Below, piece by piece: positions 24,996-32,912 of a stretch of 64,000 bases of DNA. Position numbers and translations under genes: made by a program. Positions within the stretch are counted from its first letter, which is position 1; the number at the start of each line of letters is the position of its first letter. The notes under the pieces were generated by a model, which saw only the letters and a list, made by a program, of their open reading frames with translations, searched no databases and had not been told where the DNA came from. The stretch lies in NCBI GenBank assembly GCA_031429105.1, contig JANOYV010000108.1, positions 53,529 through 117,528 on the forward strand, written 5' to 3'. Source of the DNA: JAKFWF01 sp031429105. GTDB taxonomy: Bacteria > Pseudomonadota > Alphaproteobacteria > Rhizobiales > Hyphomicrobiaceae.

Positions 24996-27137
24996 CTACG
25001 TGGTTTCGAGCTGCAGCACTTCACTTTTCTGTTGCTTTATCTTGTCGTAACTGGCTTGCGCCTGGCCCGTCAGCTTATAGGTATTGCGACTGCTAACTTT
25101 CGTAACCTGCAGAACGCCGCGGTTCGTCAGCGCCTTTGCACGCACGCCAACCTGCTGTGGGCTTTCATCGAGTTCGGGGCTCAGTTCTCGCGCAGTTAGC
25201 CATTTCTTGCGGTCGCCAAGCAGCGCCACCAATTCAAATTCCTCTTCAGACAACACTAGTTCTGGCTTGGGGATAACCGGGACAGGGCCGAAATTGAGGT
25301 GTGTTGGACGCTCCACCATGATGCCGTCCTGGCAGTGGGGACAGAGCATTTTGTAACTCAAGAGCGTCTCTTTGGCGGCACCCGGTTGCCTCTTGCTGCA
25401 GTGTTCACAGACGAACTCGATGCTTTCATTGTAGTAGCCGACGACAGAGGGGCTGAAATTGAAGTCATCGCTCATAAAGAAACGATTGTGTCGTTCGGCC
25501 ACGCGCGTCCCGTACCAAGGCAAACGATAGACTTGACAAAGCCCATAATTGAACGTGAAAACTGAGAATTTTGCACCAACCGTGTCGGTCACATCCGCAT
25601 ATTTCGTGACAAATGTATTGAATTCCAAGCTGGCCAAAAAGTCCTCAAGTTCGGCCGAAACCCGAAAATGGCTAACCGGTATCTTGCCACCCACAAGCGT
25701 ACGTATGGTCTGAAAATTTGCAGGTTCACCGCCTCTATACTCGCGGTTCGCTAGTCTTTGCGCGCGCGTCACCAGTCGTTCGAGGAGCTCTTTGTGTGTA
25801 TTCGTTGTGCCTCGAGGGACTAAGGCCTCGTCGGCGAACCGCTGACCCTTGAAAGCCATGTCAACCCGGTCGTGAAAATTGGCCTCTGCCGCCCGGCGAA
25901 TAGCAGGTACCGAGATCTTTTCTCCATTAACTAAGTTGTTCTCCAACAGATGAAAAAGGATATGGCCGAGCGTCCGAGGATTTGCAGCGGAGGCAAAATA
26001 AAGCGCTTCCCAGATCTTCTGTTCCGCATCGTCTTCAAAGAATGCCGTGGGCGGTAGCTTGCAGTAGTGTTCAGTGTGATTAGTGACTAGGCGCTTTACG
26101 AAATCGATGGCCCGACCATCCCTGTCGAAAGAAGTGTTCGCGTTAAAGAGCTTGTGAGGATCAAGATGTACGACTTCAAAACGATTACCGTCGACATTGC
26201 CCAGAAAAATCCGGCCTGGATATACCGCTATTTTAAAGCATACGCGATCGTTCGCCAAGTTGTCGAAGGGTTCCAAAATACACTTCGCGAACAGTCTCAT
26301 GGCTTCTTCTGGCAATTCAGAAAAATCATCGATGATCAGGTATAGTCGCTGTAGTCCTGCAGCATCAAGCGCGGTACGGAGATCGTCAATAAATCGGTCA
26401 GCCCGGAACTGTCGCATGGCGACGCCGTCATCGCGGGTCAATTGATGGAATTGGGTCGTTTTGACGTGACCGCGGCGGATGCTACCCCGAACACTTGGTA
26501 ACGCCGAAACATTCGCATCGATTGCGACGCCAACGGCGCTGACCTGTTCCTCGTCAGCCGTTTGTTCCCCCTCAATGTTCTGGAATCGGCCGATGTCGAT
26601 CTTGTCAATGTACCGATGAACGTCGTTGAGTCCATGGAAACCTATAGTGGGACCGGCGCTCTTCGAAAAAAGTTGCTTAAAGAAGACAAACCACCCAAGT
26701 TTTGGAGCAGCTGGTCGTGGCAGTTCTTTTATGATGTCGTTGACGGCCAGAGCGATGAATGAACGCCACAGACAGAGTTCAAGGGCAAAATTACCGTTGG
26801 CCGCGCCTTGTCCTGCACCAACTGCGTCCTGCACGCTTTTAAACTGGGCATGGGAAAAAAGTGATTTAATGTCTAGATAGGCGCTGACGCATTTTCCATC
26901 CTCGCGCACATCGATTTGAAAGCGCTGAAAGAGTGTAGACTTGCCTGTGCCTTTGCGGCCAAGTAAAAGAGCATGGCCTGGGCGTTTGAGTGCGTTGAGG
27001 CTCGCGTCTCCTGGTCTTGGATCCACGTAGAGTTCTTTCGTCAGATCTTTCGAGGCCGTTTCATCGAGTAATTTTGAGCGTTTGAATTGTTTAAGAGTCT
27101 CGATGGCCCTACGCAAACCTAACAACTCTTGGCTCAT
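24996..27137 (-). CDS. large P-loop ATPase with zinc ribbon and C-terminal winged helix
   Basis: A 713-residue protein. Walker A is LLLGRKGTGKSTLF (about 58-70), Walker B YLIIDDFSELPEE (about 267-277), followed by sensor-like PGRIF and a long helical part. Near 577-605 CEHC and CPHC, about 25 residues apart, form a zinc ribbon, and residues 640-700 (KKWLTARELSPELDESPQQV, KALTNRGVLQVTK) form a winged helix. The layout is of the ORC/STAND-like ATPases found in mobile defence islands. It converges tail-to-tail with the hydrolase gene. No defined family known to me; a sensing ATPase role is inferred. Confidence 0.65.
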   Translation of the reverse strand: MSQELLGLRRAIETLKQFKRSKLLDETASKDLTKELYVDPRPGDASLNALKRPGHALLLGRKGTGKSTLFQRFQIDVREDGKCVSAYLDIKSLFSHAQFKSVQDAVGAGQGAANGNFALELCLWRSFIALAVNDIIKELPRPAAPKLGWFVFFKQLFSKSAGPTIGFHGLNDVHRYIDKIDIGRFQNIEGEQTADEEQVSAVGVAIDANVSALPSVRGSIRRGHVKTTQFHQLTRDDGVAMRQFRADRFIDDLRTALDAAGLQRLYLIIDDFSELPEEAMRLFAKCILEPFDNLANDRVCFKIAVYPGRIFLGNVDGNRFEVVHLDPHKLFNANTSFDRDGRAIDFVKRLVTNHTEHYCKLPPTAFFEDDAEQKIWEALYFASAANPRTLGHILFHLLENNLVNGEKISVPAIRRAAEANFHDRVDMAFKGQRFADEALVPRGTTNTHKELLERLVTRAQRLANREYRGGEPANFQTIRTLVGGKIPVSHFRVSAELEDFLASLEFNTFVTKYADVTDTVGAKFSVFTFNYGLCQVYRLPWYGTRVAERHNRFFMSDDFNFSPSVVGYYNESIEFVCEHCSKRQPGAAKETLLSYKMLCPHCQDGIMVERPTHLNFGPVPVIPKPELVLSEEEFELVALLGDRKKWLTARELSPELDESPQQVGVRAKALTNRGVLQVTKVSSRNTYKLTGQAQASYDKIKQQKSEVLQLETT

Positions 27138-27302
27138 CAGACGCCCCCGAGCTTACAAATATGATATCCGCTAGTTGGCCAAAATGCCAAAACTGACGCT
27201 AACGTAGCGCTATCCAAGAGGCTAGGGGTAACAAAAAAAATTTACATTGGTTCGCATACCGAGCAATGTCGAAGACGCCTTCATGTAGGAGGACGCTGAT
27301 AT

Positions 27303-27671
27303 CTACCAGTTTAAAGAGAGACCGTCCGTATAGAATAGATGGCTCAAATCTTTTCCTGTTAGCCAATCGTTGAACATGGAAGCATCGCAATTGCGTTTCG
27401 TTCCATGGGGAAAGATGACGGGCAGGCGTTCGGCGAGCAGTGGTACACTGAGCAGGCAAATCTGTCGGTGACCGGCTTCGGCTGCTTCTGCGACCAAAGT
27501 GAACAAATCGGCAGCGCTTGCATCAAGGTAATGGAACAGGGCTGCGCGTTGTGCCCGAGCGTCGGCAGACATAAGGAGCGGCCAAGCACTTTTCTGTCGC
27601 TCAACTGCGCGCAAGGCTTGACCGATGGCCGTGGCAGGCGCCTCTGAGAATTTTTCTCTATTCATAAACAT
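27303..27671 (-). CDS. small hypothetical protein, paralog of the 23427 gene
   Basis: A 122-residue helical protein (FSEAPATAIGQALRAVERQK, ASAADLFTLVAEAAEAGHRQ, CDASMFNDWLTGKDLSHLF, LSLNW). It shares motif order and spacing with the product of 23427-23789 but few identical residues overall. It lies 165 bp upstream of the ATPase start on the same strand and may be co-transcribed with it. Function unknown. Because each copy is on the same strand and at either side of the ATPase/hydrolase pair, duplication of the gene preceded or accompanied assembly of the cassette. Confidence 0.6.
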   Translation of the reverse strand: MFMNREKFSEAPATAIGQALRAVERQKSAWPLLMSADARAQRAALFHYLDASAADLFTLVAEAAEAGHRQICLLSVPLLAERLPVIFPHGTKRNCDASMFNDWLTGKDLSHLFYTDGLSLNW

Positions 27672-27899
27672 GGTGTTAGATTGCTAATCCTTGAATTATA
27701 GCACACTGGGCGATGCCGCAGTTCGACGCATAGACAGCATTAGAATAACCGAGTCGCATGTGGTTAACGGTTCCGCGACGAATTCTATTGTGGGTAAAGT
27801 GCCGATCGATGGAATGTGAGAGCCAGGGCGGACAAAAAATTTACTTGGGTCAGAGGCAAATGGCACCGTCTCCGCTGTCTTACGGAGTGGCGCGGTTTG

Positions 27900-28080
27900 C
27901 GATATCGCAGTTGGCGTTGAGCGAGTGCAAAACGTCGACGACGGTCGCCTGTGCATGACCAACAACGCGGCAGAACGTAACGCGCCGTGCGTGGCATCGC
28001 TCGCCGCAACTGGACCTTTTGCGGCTCGGATTCGGGTGGCGTGCGGGCCGCCGCCATTTATGCGTTGATCGAGAAATGTC
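27900..28080 (+). pseudogene. IS66 transposase (TnpC) C-terminal relic
   Basis: Two frames together read the end of an IS66 transposase: DDGRLCMTNNAAER (the conserved DDGR...NNAAE box) and, after a frameshift near 27980, ARRNWTFCGSDSGGVRAAAI then YALIEK (canonical GRRNWLFAGSDAGGERAAAIYTLI). The rest of the element is absent. It is an inactive fragment within the relic-rich zone 27.7-29.5 kb. Confidence 0.75.
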
Positions 28081-28152
28081 GCGTGCGGACGGTATGTTTT
28101 TTGTGGAGCCCGCCAATCAATGCCCTCCAACGGATAGCCGAATTGCGCTGGA

Positions 28153-28354
28153 GTGATGGTCACCGCGCCGTCCGTCGGCGTCGGCCAGATAAACCGGCAG
28201 CGCTTCAGCCGGTTCGAGGCCAATGGCGACAATCGCAAACAGTACAACAATTTCCTCGAACTCGACACCGGTACCATGCCGATTCTGCGCAGGGCGCCGA
28301 GCTTGACTCAGAAGCACCGCCAGAGCTCACTGATGGCGAAGATCCTTTCCTACA
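28153..28354 (+). pseudogene. relic of a second replication-relaxation gene
   Basis: The frame reads QINRQRFSRFEANGDNRKQ, YNNFLELDTGTMPILRRA and QSSLMAKILSYTR, which lines up with the EIDMGTMPIERS and SIMRKVVAYER boxes of the intact protein at 13339-14388. Only the C-terminal part is left; it is cut directly by the 34-bp palindrome at 28355. It points to an earlier mobilizable element at this place. Confidence 0.65.
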
Positions 28355-28388
28355 CCCGAATCCCATGCCGATCGGCATGGGATTCGGG
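28355..28388. repeat. perfect 34-bp palindrome
   Basis: CCCGAATCCCATGCCGA is followed without spacer by its exact reverse complement. It sits at the breakpoint of the replication-relaxation relic. No T-run follows, so it is not an ordinary terminator; it may be a REP-like element or a recombination or protein-binding site. Confidence 0.8.
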
Positions 28389-28573
28389 ATCGCCTAGGGT
28401 GGGGCAGTTTTCGGGTTCTGGTGGTGAAGACAACGGCAATATAGGAGAGCATCGCCAGCGGTCTGCGGGATAAAAAAGCAGGCGCGGCAAGCCTTGTCCA
28501 GGTCCACACCACATCAGGGCTGGCGCACATGGTGCTGTCGGCAAAACGGTCGATAAATGAACTATCGATCTAG

Positions 28574-29478
28574 GGCCTGTCGTGAGTTGAGCCAGATCAA
28601 AATTCAAATCAGCGTGACCGCCGCAAGGAACGTATTGGCCAATTTGTCGTAGCGCGTTGCGATCGCTCGGTCTTGCTTAATCTTGGAGAAGAAGCGCTCG
28701 ATGAGATTGCGCTCGCGGTAGAGGGCGAAATCGGTCGCGCGGGGCTGCTCACGATTTGCTTTTGGCGGGATGACCGGTGTGATGCCGCGCGCTTCGAGCG
28801 TTTCGACGAGCGCGTCGGAGTCGCAGCCTTTGTCAGCGAGAAAGACCTCGGGCTCGACTTGATCGAGCAAAGGCGCCGCCTGCGTGATGTCGGCGGTCTT
28901 ACCGGGCGTCAGGGAAAGTGCAACGGGATTGCCGAGCGCATCCGCAACGGCGTGGATCTTGGTCAGTAGTCCGCCGCGTGATCGACCGATGGCTTGGTTC
29001 TCGCCGTCTTTTTTTAAGCGCCGGCGCTGACCTGATGGGCACGCACGCTGGTCGAGTCTATTAACATGTACTCCGTGTTCGCATCAATCGTCAATGTCTC
29101 AAAAATACTCCTGAATAGGCCACTACACACCACCGCTGATAGCGCCGGTGGACAGCAACTACATTGCCGAAGCGGTCCGGCAAGTCGCGCCAGGAAACGG
29201 CCGTGCGATAGCGGAAGATGACGGCATCAACGAACAGGCGATTGGTCGCGGCCGTCACAACGACATGGCCTTCGCGGCCGGGCAAGAAATTTTTGATCCT
29301 AGTCCACTGATCGTCGCACAAGGCATGGCGATGCATTCGTCGGCCTCCGAGTTGCCAACGACCCGTGAGTTAGAGAAAAAATGATTTGGGAGTCCCGGAA
29401 CTGGTGACAGAGACTACGGCCGAGCTAGAATTTTCGTGCGGCGTGGCAGATCAGACTCACGTCAACTGACGACAGGCC
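28574..29478 (-). mobile_element. IS5-family (IS427-like) insertion sequence, degenerate
   Basis: The ends are imperfect inverted repeats: GGCCTGTCGTGAGTTGA at 28574 and GGCCTGTCGTCAGTTGA read inward from 29478, 16 of 17 matching. Both are flanked outside by CTAG (28570-28573 and 29479-29482), consistent with a short target duplication, although CTAG is its own complement. Length 905 bp. The transposase inside is broken. Confidence 0.85.
28604..29336 (-). pseudogene. IS5-family transposase, frameshifted
   Basis: Pieces in three frames give a full-length transposase: RHALCDDQWTRIKNFLPG with SWRDLPDRFG (N-terminus, up to a stop at 29091), TEYMLIDSTSVRAHQVSAGA (first Asp), a frame break at a run of A/T near 29012, AIGRSRGGLLTKIHAVADAL, and the C-terminus EVFLADKGCDSDALVETLEA with RERNLIERFFSKIKQ. 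All three catalytic regions of the DDE domain can be found but at least two frameshifts prevent expression as one protein. Confidence 0.85.
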
Positions 29479-29490
29479 CTAGGGATAGGC

Positions 29491-29518
29491 AAAAAAATAG
29501 CGACCCAAGAGGGTCGCC
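29491..29518 (-). terminator. Rho-independent terminator of the 29542-29706 gene
   Basis: On the minus strand GCGACCC and GGGTCGC form a perfect 7-bp stem with a 4-base loop, followed at once by a run of seven T residues. It lies 24 bases after the stop of the small membrane protein gene. Confidence 0.85.
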
Positions 29519-29541
29519 TAAGTCACTGCATTTTGCTTTGC

Positions 29542-29706
29542 TTATGCCACGATCAGGAACAGGCGAACAAATATATCTACAACGTAGTAGAATGCTTGAG
29601 TGACGCAACCATCTCGGGATGCGCAGACACCCATCAACCAGACGAACAACCGGCAGACGGGGTGGCGGCATTGGGGTGCATTTTCTACGATGCAATCAAA
29701 GTCCAT
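29542..29706 (-). CDS. 54-residue Cys-rich membrane peptide
   Basis: ATG 29706 is preceded by GAGGAG at 7 bases, a very strong ribosome site, and the gene is closed by a good terminator, so it is very likely expressed. The peptide MDFDCIVENAPQCRHPVCRL starts with Cys residues at 5, 13 and 18, has two short hydrophobic parts (VCRLFVWLMGVC and FYYVVDIFVRLFLIVA) and ends at the membrane segment. No family is recognised. A small membrane peptide with its own transcription unit could be a toxin (type I-like), but no antitoxin RNA is evident next to it. Confidence 0.6.
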   Translation of the reverse strand: MDFDCIVENAPQCRHPVCRLFVWLMGVCASRDGCVTQAFYYVVDIFVRLFLIVA

Positions 29707-29924
29707 AGCACTTCTCCTCGATGTGACCAGGTCGGCTGCCGGGCTGCAAACGATGGCAAACCGACCTGGGTGCGGTGCAGATTTGCACTGCACAGTTGGT
29801 TATAGAAGGTTTCAGAAAGGAAAGCAAGATTATTCCTATGAGCATCTTTGATTGTTGCTATTGAAATAAATCCAGGGGTGATTTGATCAATTTGAGTTAT
29901 CCCCAGTCCCTTACTTGTCGGGGG

Positions 29925-29953
29925 TTGTAAATGTGGGTGCGCAGTGCTATAAA
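29925..29953 (+). promoter_or_regulatory. sigma70-type promoter of the small RNA
   Basis: TTGTAA at 29925-29930 and TATAAA at 29948-29953 are separated by exactly 17 bp, with transcription expected to start near 29960. Confidence 0.7.
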
Positions 29954-29959
29954 AGTATA

Positions 29960-30047
29960 ACGTGAGACGTTGCGTCGGCGGGCTGCAAACCTTTTAGCTG
30001 ACGTTTCGTTGTGCGGTGCCGCTCACTCTGTGAGCGGCATTTTTTTA
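29960..30047 (+). ncRNA. candidate 88-nt small RNA
   Basis: A consensus-like promoter at 29925-29953 and an intrinsic terminator at 30017-30047 bound a stretch with no reading frame, so a short transcript of about 88 nt is predicted. It includes an internal hairpin near ACGTGAGACGT and a single-stranded CAAACCTTTTAG before the terminator stem. It lies on the same strand 120 bp upstream of the XRE-like gene. No known RNA family is recognised. Confidence 0.6.
30017..30047 (+). terminator. Rho-independent terminator of the small RNA
   Basis: TGCCGCTCA and TGAGCGGCA form a perfect 9-bp stem with loop CTC... and are followed by seven T residues. Confidence 0.88.
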
Positions 30048-30169
30048 TGCGCGCACTATCAAAGCGACTTGCGCTCTCAAGGCTTCAATGATACCCATAA
30101 GAAAGATTGGTTGGTCCGAAAAAAGATTGGCTGATCCGAAAAGTGTATTTTTTTTGGGGGGCGAGAAAG

Positions 30170-31036
30170 ATGTCGAAGCGAGGATTGGCCATAGTCAATG
30201 AGCCATACGGTGCCATGAGGAAAATTATCATCCCTGAAACAGGTTGGAGCAGTCGACAATTGGTGGAACTCCGTAACCTTGTTGAAAAATCGCAGTCTCA
30301 GCTTTCCACCGATTTGGATATCCCGATCAGCGTCATTTCACACAATGAGACATCGAACAAAGTCTTACCAAGCGCCTGGCGCACGATGTTGACATTTTAT
30401 TGTAAGTTGCATGGCGTTCAGTTGGAGTTTGAAAAAGCGAGCAATGGTCTGTTGGTTAATACGGTCAACATGGACTTTGCCGAGATTACGGGAGATGAAA
30501 CAATGTCCAAATCGCCGGATGTAATACAGATACAACGTGGAGCGAAAGAGGCTGTTGCGGTGAGCGCTCAGGATGAAGAAACTTCGTTTGATGTCCGATT
30601 GGGGGATCAAGGAAAACTTGGGCCGCAATTGTCGCGGTGGGTGCGCGCGCATCACGGCGGCGTAGACCATATCTATGTTGTTGATCACCTCAACGATGGG
30701 ATAAAATTCGCTGATGCGGATTCAATGAGCGTTCGCGATCAGACATGGTTCGATACAGAGTTGACGAAGTTGAAGCACTATTCGAGCCTGTTCAATGCGC
30801 TGAGCAAGGTAGAATTACCTGAAGGCGCCGAGCCTCTGGAAATTGTCCATGCAAAAAGTCCCCAGTTTCACCGCATGATCGCAAGTATAGATGATGCAGC
30901 GGAAATTCTACTTGTCGCTGTCTCGGAAATTCGCGGTACTCACTATGTATATTCACACGCGCAGATCGAAAAAGACATGCGGGTCTGGCGGAAAACACTC
31001 CGGGACGTTTTTACAATGAAACCTGAAAAGGAGTAG
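30170..31036 (+). CDS. hypothetical protein with XRE-like N-terminal helix-turn-helix
   Basis: A 288-residue protein; ATG 30170 follows a purine-rich GGGGGGCGAGAAAG and is preferred over 30107. Residues 22-70 (LVELRNLVEKSQSQLSTDLD, then IPISVISHNETSNK) look like an XRE/Cro-type helix-turn-helix. The C-terminal 170 residues are a soluble alpha/beta domain (HIYVVDHLNDGIKFADADSM, AEILLVAVSEIRGTHYVY) of no known family. A regulator or sensor role is inferred. The gene is AT-richer than its surroundings. The small RNA upstream may be linked to it. Confidence 0.6.
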   Translation: MSKRGLAIVNEPYGAMRKIIIPETGWSSRQLVELRNLVEKSQSQLSTDLDIPISVISHNETSNKVLPSAWRTMLTFYCKLHGVQLEFEKASNGLLVNTVNMDFAEITGDETMSKSPDVIQIQRGAKEAVAVSAQDEETSFDVRLGDQGKLGPQLSRWVRAHHGGVDHIYVVDHLNDGIKFADADSMSVRDQTWFDTELTKLKHYSSLFNALSKVELPEGAEPLEIVHAKSPQFHRMIASIDDAAEILLVAVSEIRGTHYVYSHAQIEKDMRVWRKTLRDVFTMKPEKE

Positions 31037-31043
31037 GATCCCA

Positions 31044-31470
31044 GCGAAGCTACCCGACCTCATTAACACCTGCTCATCTTGCGCTGCAGTCTTGCCTTCA
31101 ACTTCACCGACATGTGGCGGATCTGAGCTTCGACCTCGGCCTTCACGACATAACTTAGCCTTAGCGATGTGCGGCTCGATGATCATGCGGTCTAGCCGCA
31201 TCTCATCGAACTTGGCGTCGAGATTCGACTATGCTGACGTATCGGCATGGCGCGGCCAAGTTCTCGCAACAGCCGTTTTCTTGATTTCAGCTTCCAGTTT
31301 TTCATTGCCAGCCGTGGCCTTAGTCAATTCGAGCGCGTGGGTGCTGCATACGGTGCCGATTGCGAACCACTCAATGTCAAGCAGATGACCAATCAGCGAT
31401 CGGGCGTGATGCGAAAAATAGTCGTTGGGCCAGGACGCAGGGTACCGTCGATAAAATCAGGGCTATGGTA
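31044..31470 (-). pseudogene. degenerate coding region, family unknown
   Basis: Several minus-strand frames give short coding-like pieces in order: LELTKATAGNEKLEAEIKKT, LDAKFDEMRLDRMIIEPHIA, KAEVEAQIRHMSVKLKARLQ. Stops and frame changes separate them, so a charged helical gene has decayed here. I cannot assign it. The remaining stretch to 31777 holds nothing recognisable. Confidence 0.4.
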
Positions 31471-31777
31471 ACCCATCGCTTGCGTCCAAGCGGCTAGATC
31501 TACCCGTCGGGGATATGCGAATGTGTAGGCATAATGTTGGCCGTAACTAGGCGCGATGGCTCAAGAACGACTGTCGGATAATCGAGGTGAGCGCCAAACC
31601 TGTTTTGTCCGGCCTGCCCAGCTAGCGAGGTTGCCATTCGTTGACGAGTGGCAGTCCTTTTTGTGAGCGAGAGGAAGGAGCTCAACAGAGCCACGCCGAA
31701 CACGTCGCACAATATCTGTTTTACACCGACACTCGTTGTGGTCAGTTGGCGCGGCCGCTTTGCCCGTTCGTCGCAGG

Positions 31778-32746
31778 TCACAGCCAGAGCGGAAGCGTCT
31801 GCCAGTTGAGTGGAAATCCCGTCGCATCAAGTGTAACTTTGGGTGCCGCGGGAAAGGTCGTAAGCAGGTCAGCGACGCGTACTGCCCATGTCGAATTTGG
31901 ATCGATGTGTTTGATGAAGTGCTGAATAACGGCTGCAACAGCGTAGAGACGCTTTTGCGCGAAAGCATCCAAGCGCAGATGGTCAAGATTAGGCATCGTA
32001 CCCGGTGTTGGCATTTTCGGTGTGCCGACGTTGACGAGGGCTCGGTTCCAGAGCCGCGAGTGGTGGGCGGCGATGTTGCGCAACTGTCCGAGCGCGCGCA
32101 TCCAGCTTTCGAGCAGGCGCCAGTCGGCAACGCCGAAGCGGGCTGACAACTTCTGTTGGTCGGCAACGGTCAGCAAGCCGACGAAACGGGAGAGTAAGCC
32201 AAAATCCCAGAGTTCGATGGCGATCCAGATCGGCAACGGTGTTGAGTATTTGGCTTTGAATGTCTGGACGAATTCTTCGCGGCTGCGAGCGATCATTTCG
32301 TCATGTCGCAGCAACCAGTCTTGGTGTGCGGTTTGTTGGGTCGTTGGATTGAGTTTGTTGGCAAAGGTGCGATGCAGAAAACGACTGTTTCTGTGAGCGA
32401 GCGGGGCGTGGCGGCCGACGACGAGTGCAACATCCACCCTCAGGGCCGTCTCAATTAGCTCGAGCGCGTCAAGAATGAGGATGCGCAACTTCTTGTCGAA
32501 GGCCGCGAGCGCGACCACCTGTTCGATAGTGGTTCCGCGACGGAAGATGTCGAGAACGCCGCCGGGCACGGCCAAATCAATTTGCCAGAATGGGTACCAG
32601 TAACCACTAAGACGGTAGTAGCCGTAACGCCGGAGAGCGGCCGCGGCCGAAGCGTGATCGGCGCACAGCATTCCGCGTTGCTCAAGAAGTGCGATTTGCG
32701 CGGGAATGGTTAGATAGGGTTTGGTATAGGGGATCGGCATATGCAT
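31778..32746 (-). CDS. Abi_2 (AbiD/AbiF) family abortive-infection protein
   Basis: A 322-residue protein with the Abi_2 pattern: KPYLTIPAQIALLEQRGM, RYGYYRLSGYWYPF, FDKKLRILILDALELIETAL and, near residue 222, ALGQLRNIAAHHSRLWNR, which contains the RxxxxH motif of HEPN ribonuclease domains. Abi_2 proteins cause phage-triggered growth arrest and are probably RNA-cutting toxins. No antitoxin is beside it. It is on the minus strand, preceded by the terminator of the MerR-like gene, so it has its own promoter in the short gap. ATG 32746 or 32740 are possible starts. Confidence 0.85.
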   Translation of the reverse strand: MHMPIPYTKPYLTIPAQIALLEQRGMLCADHASAAAALRRYGYYRLSGYWYPFWQIDLAVPGGVLDIFRRGTTIEQVVALAAFDKKLRILILDALELIETALRVDVALVVGRHAPLAHRNSRFLHRTFANKLNPTTQQTAHQDWLLRHDEMIARSREEFVQTFKAKYSTPLPIWIAIELWDFGLLSRFVGLLTVADQQKLSARFGVADWRLLESWMRALGQLRNIAAHHSRLWNRALVNVGTPKMPTPGTMPNLDHLRLDAFAQKRLYAVAAVIQHFIKHIDPNSTWAVRVADLLTTFPAAPKVTLDATGFPLNWQTLPLWL

Positions 32747-32762
32747 TTTATGATATCATGCT

Positions 32763-32815
32763 GGACAAAAGAAAACCGACCCGTACGCGCCAGTGTGGCG
32801 AGCAGAGGGGTCGGT
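32763..32815 (-). terminator. terminator after the MerR-like gene
   Basis: ACCGACCC and GGGTCGGT pair across a structured 25-30 base loop; on the minus strand the stem is followed by TTTTCTTTTG. It lies about 100 bp after the stop at 32913 and just before the Abi_2 start. Confidence 0.6.
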
Positions 32816-32912
32816 GCTATTACCTCCTAATGTATCACAGCCTGTGAAAATGTCCAGGTCCCAGTTGGGGACAACCGCGGCTTGGCGCAGGTGGTGAGAG
32901 TGCCAAGATTTA

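Noticed and set aside
28570..29482. CTAG as proof of target duplication by the IS5 element
   Set aside because: CTAG is self-complementary, so it would also appear as part of the inverted repeat; it is consistent with but does not prove duplication.
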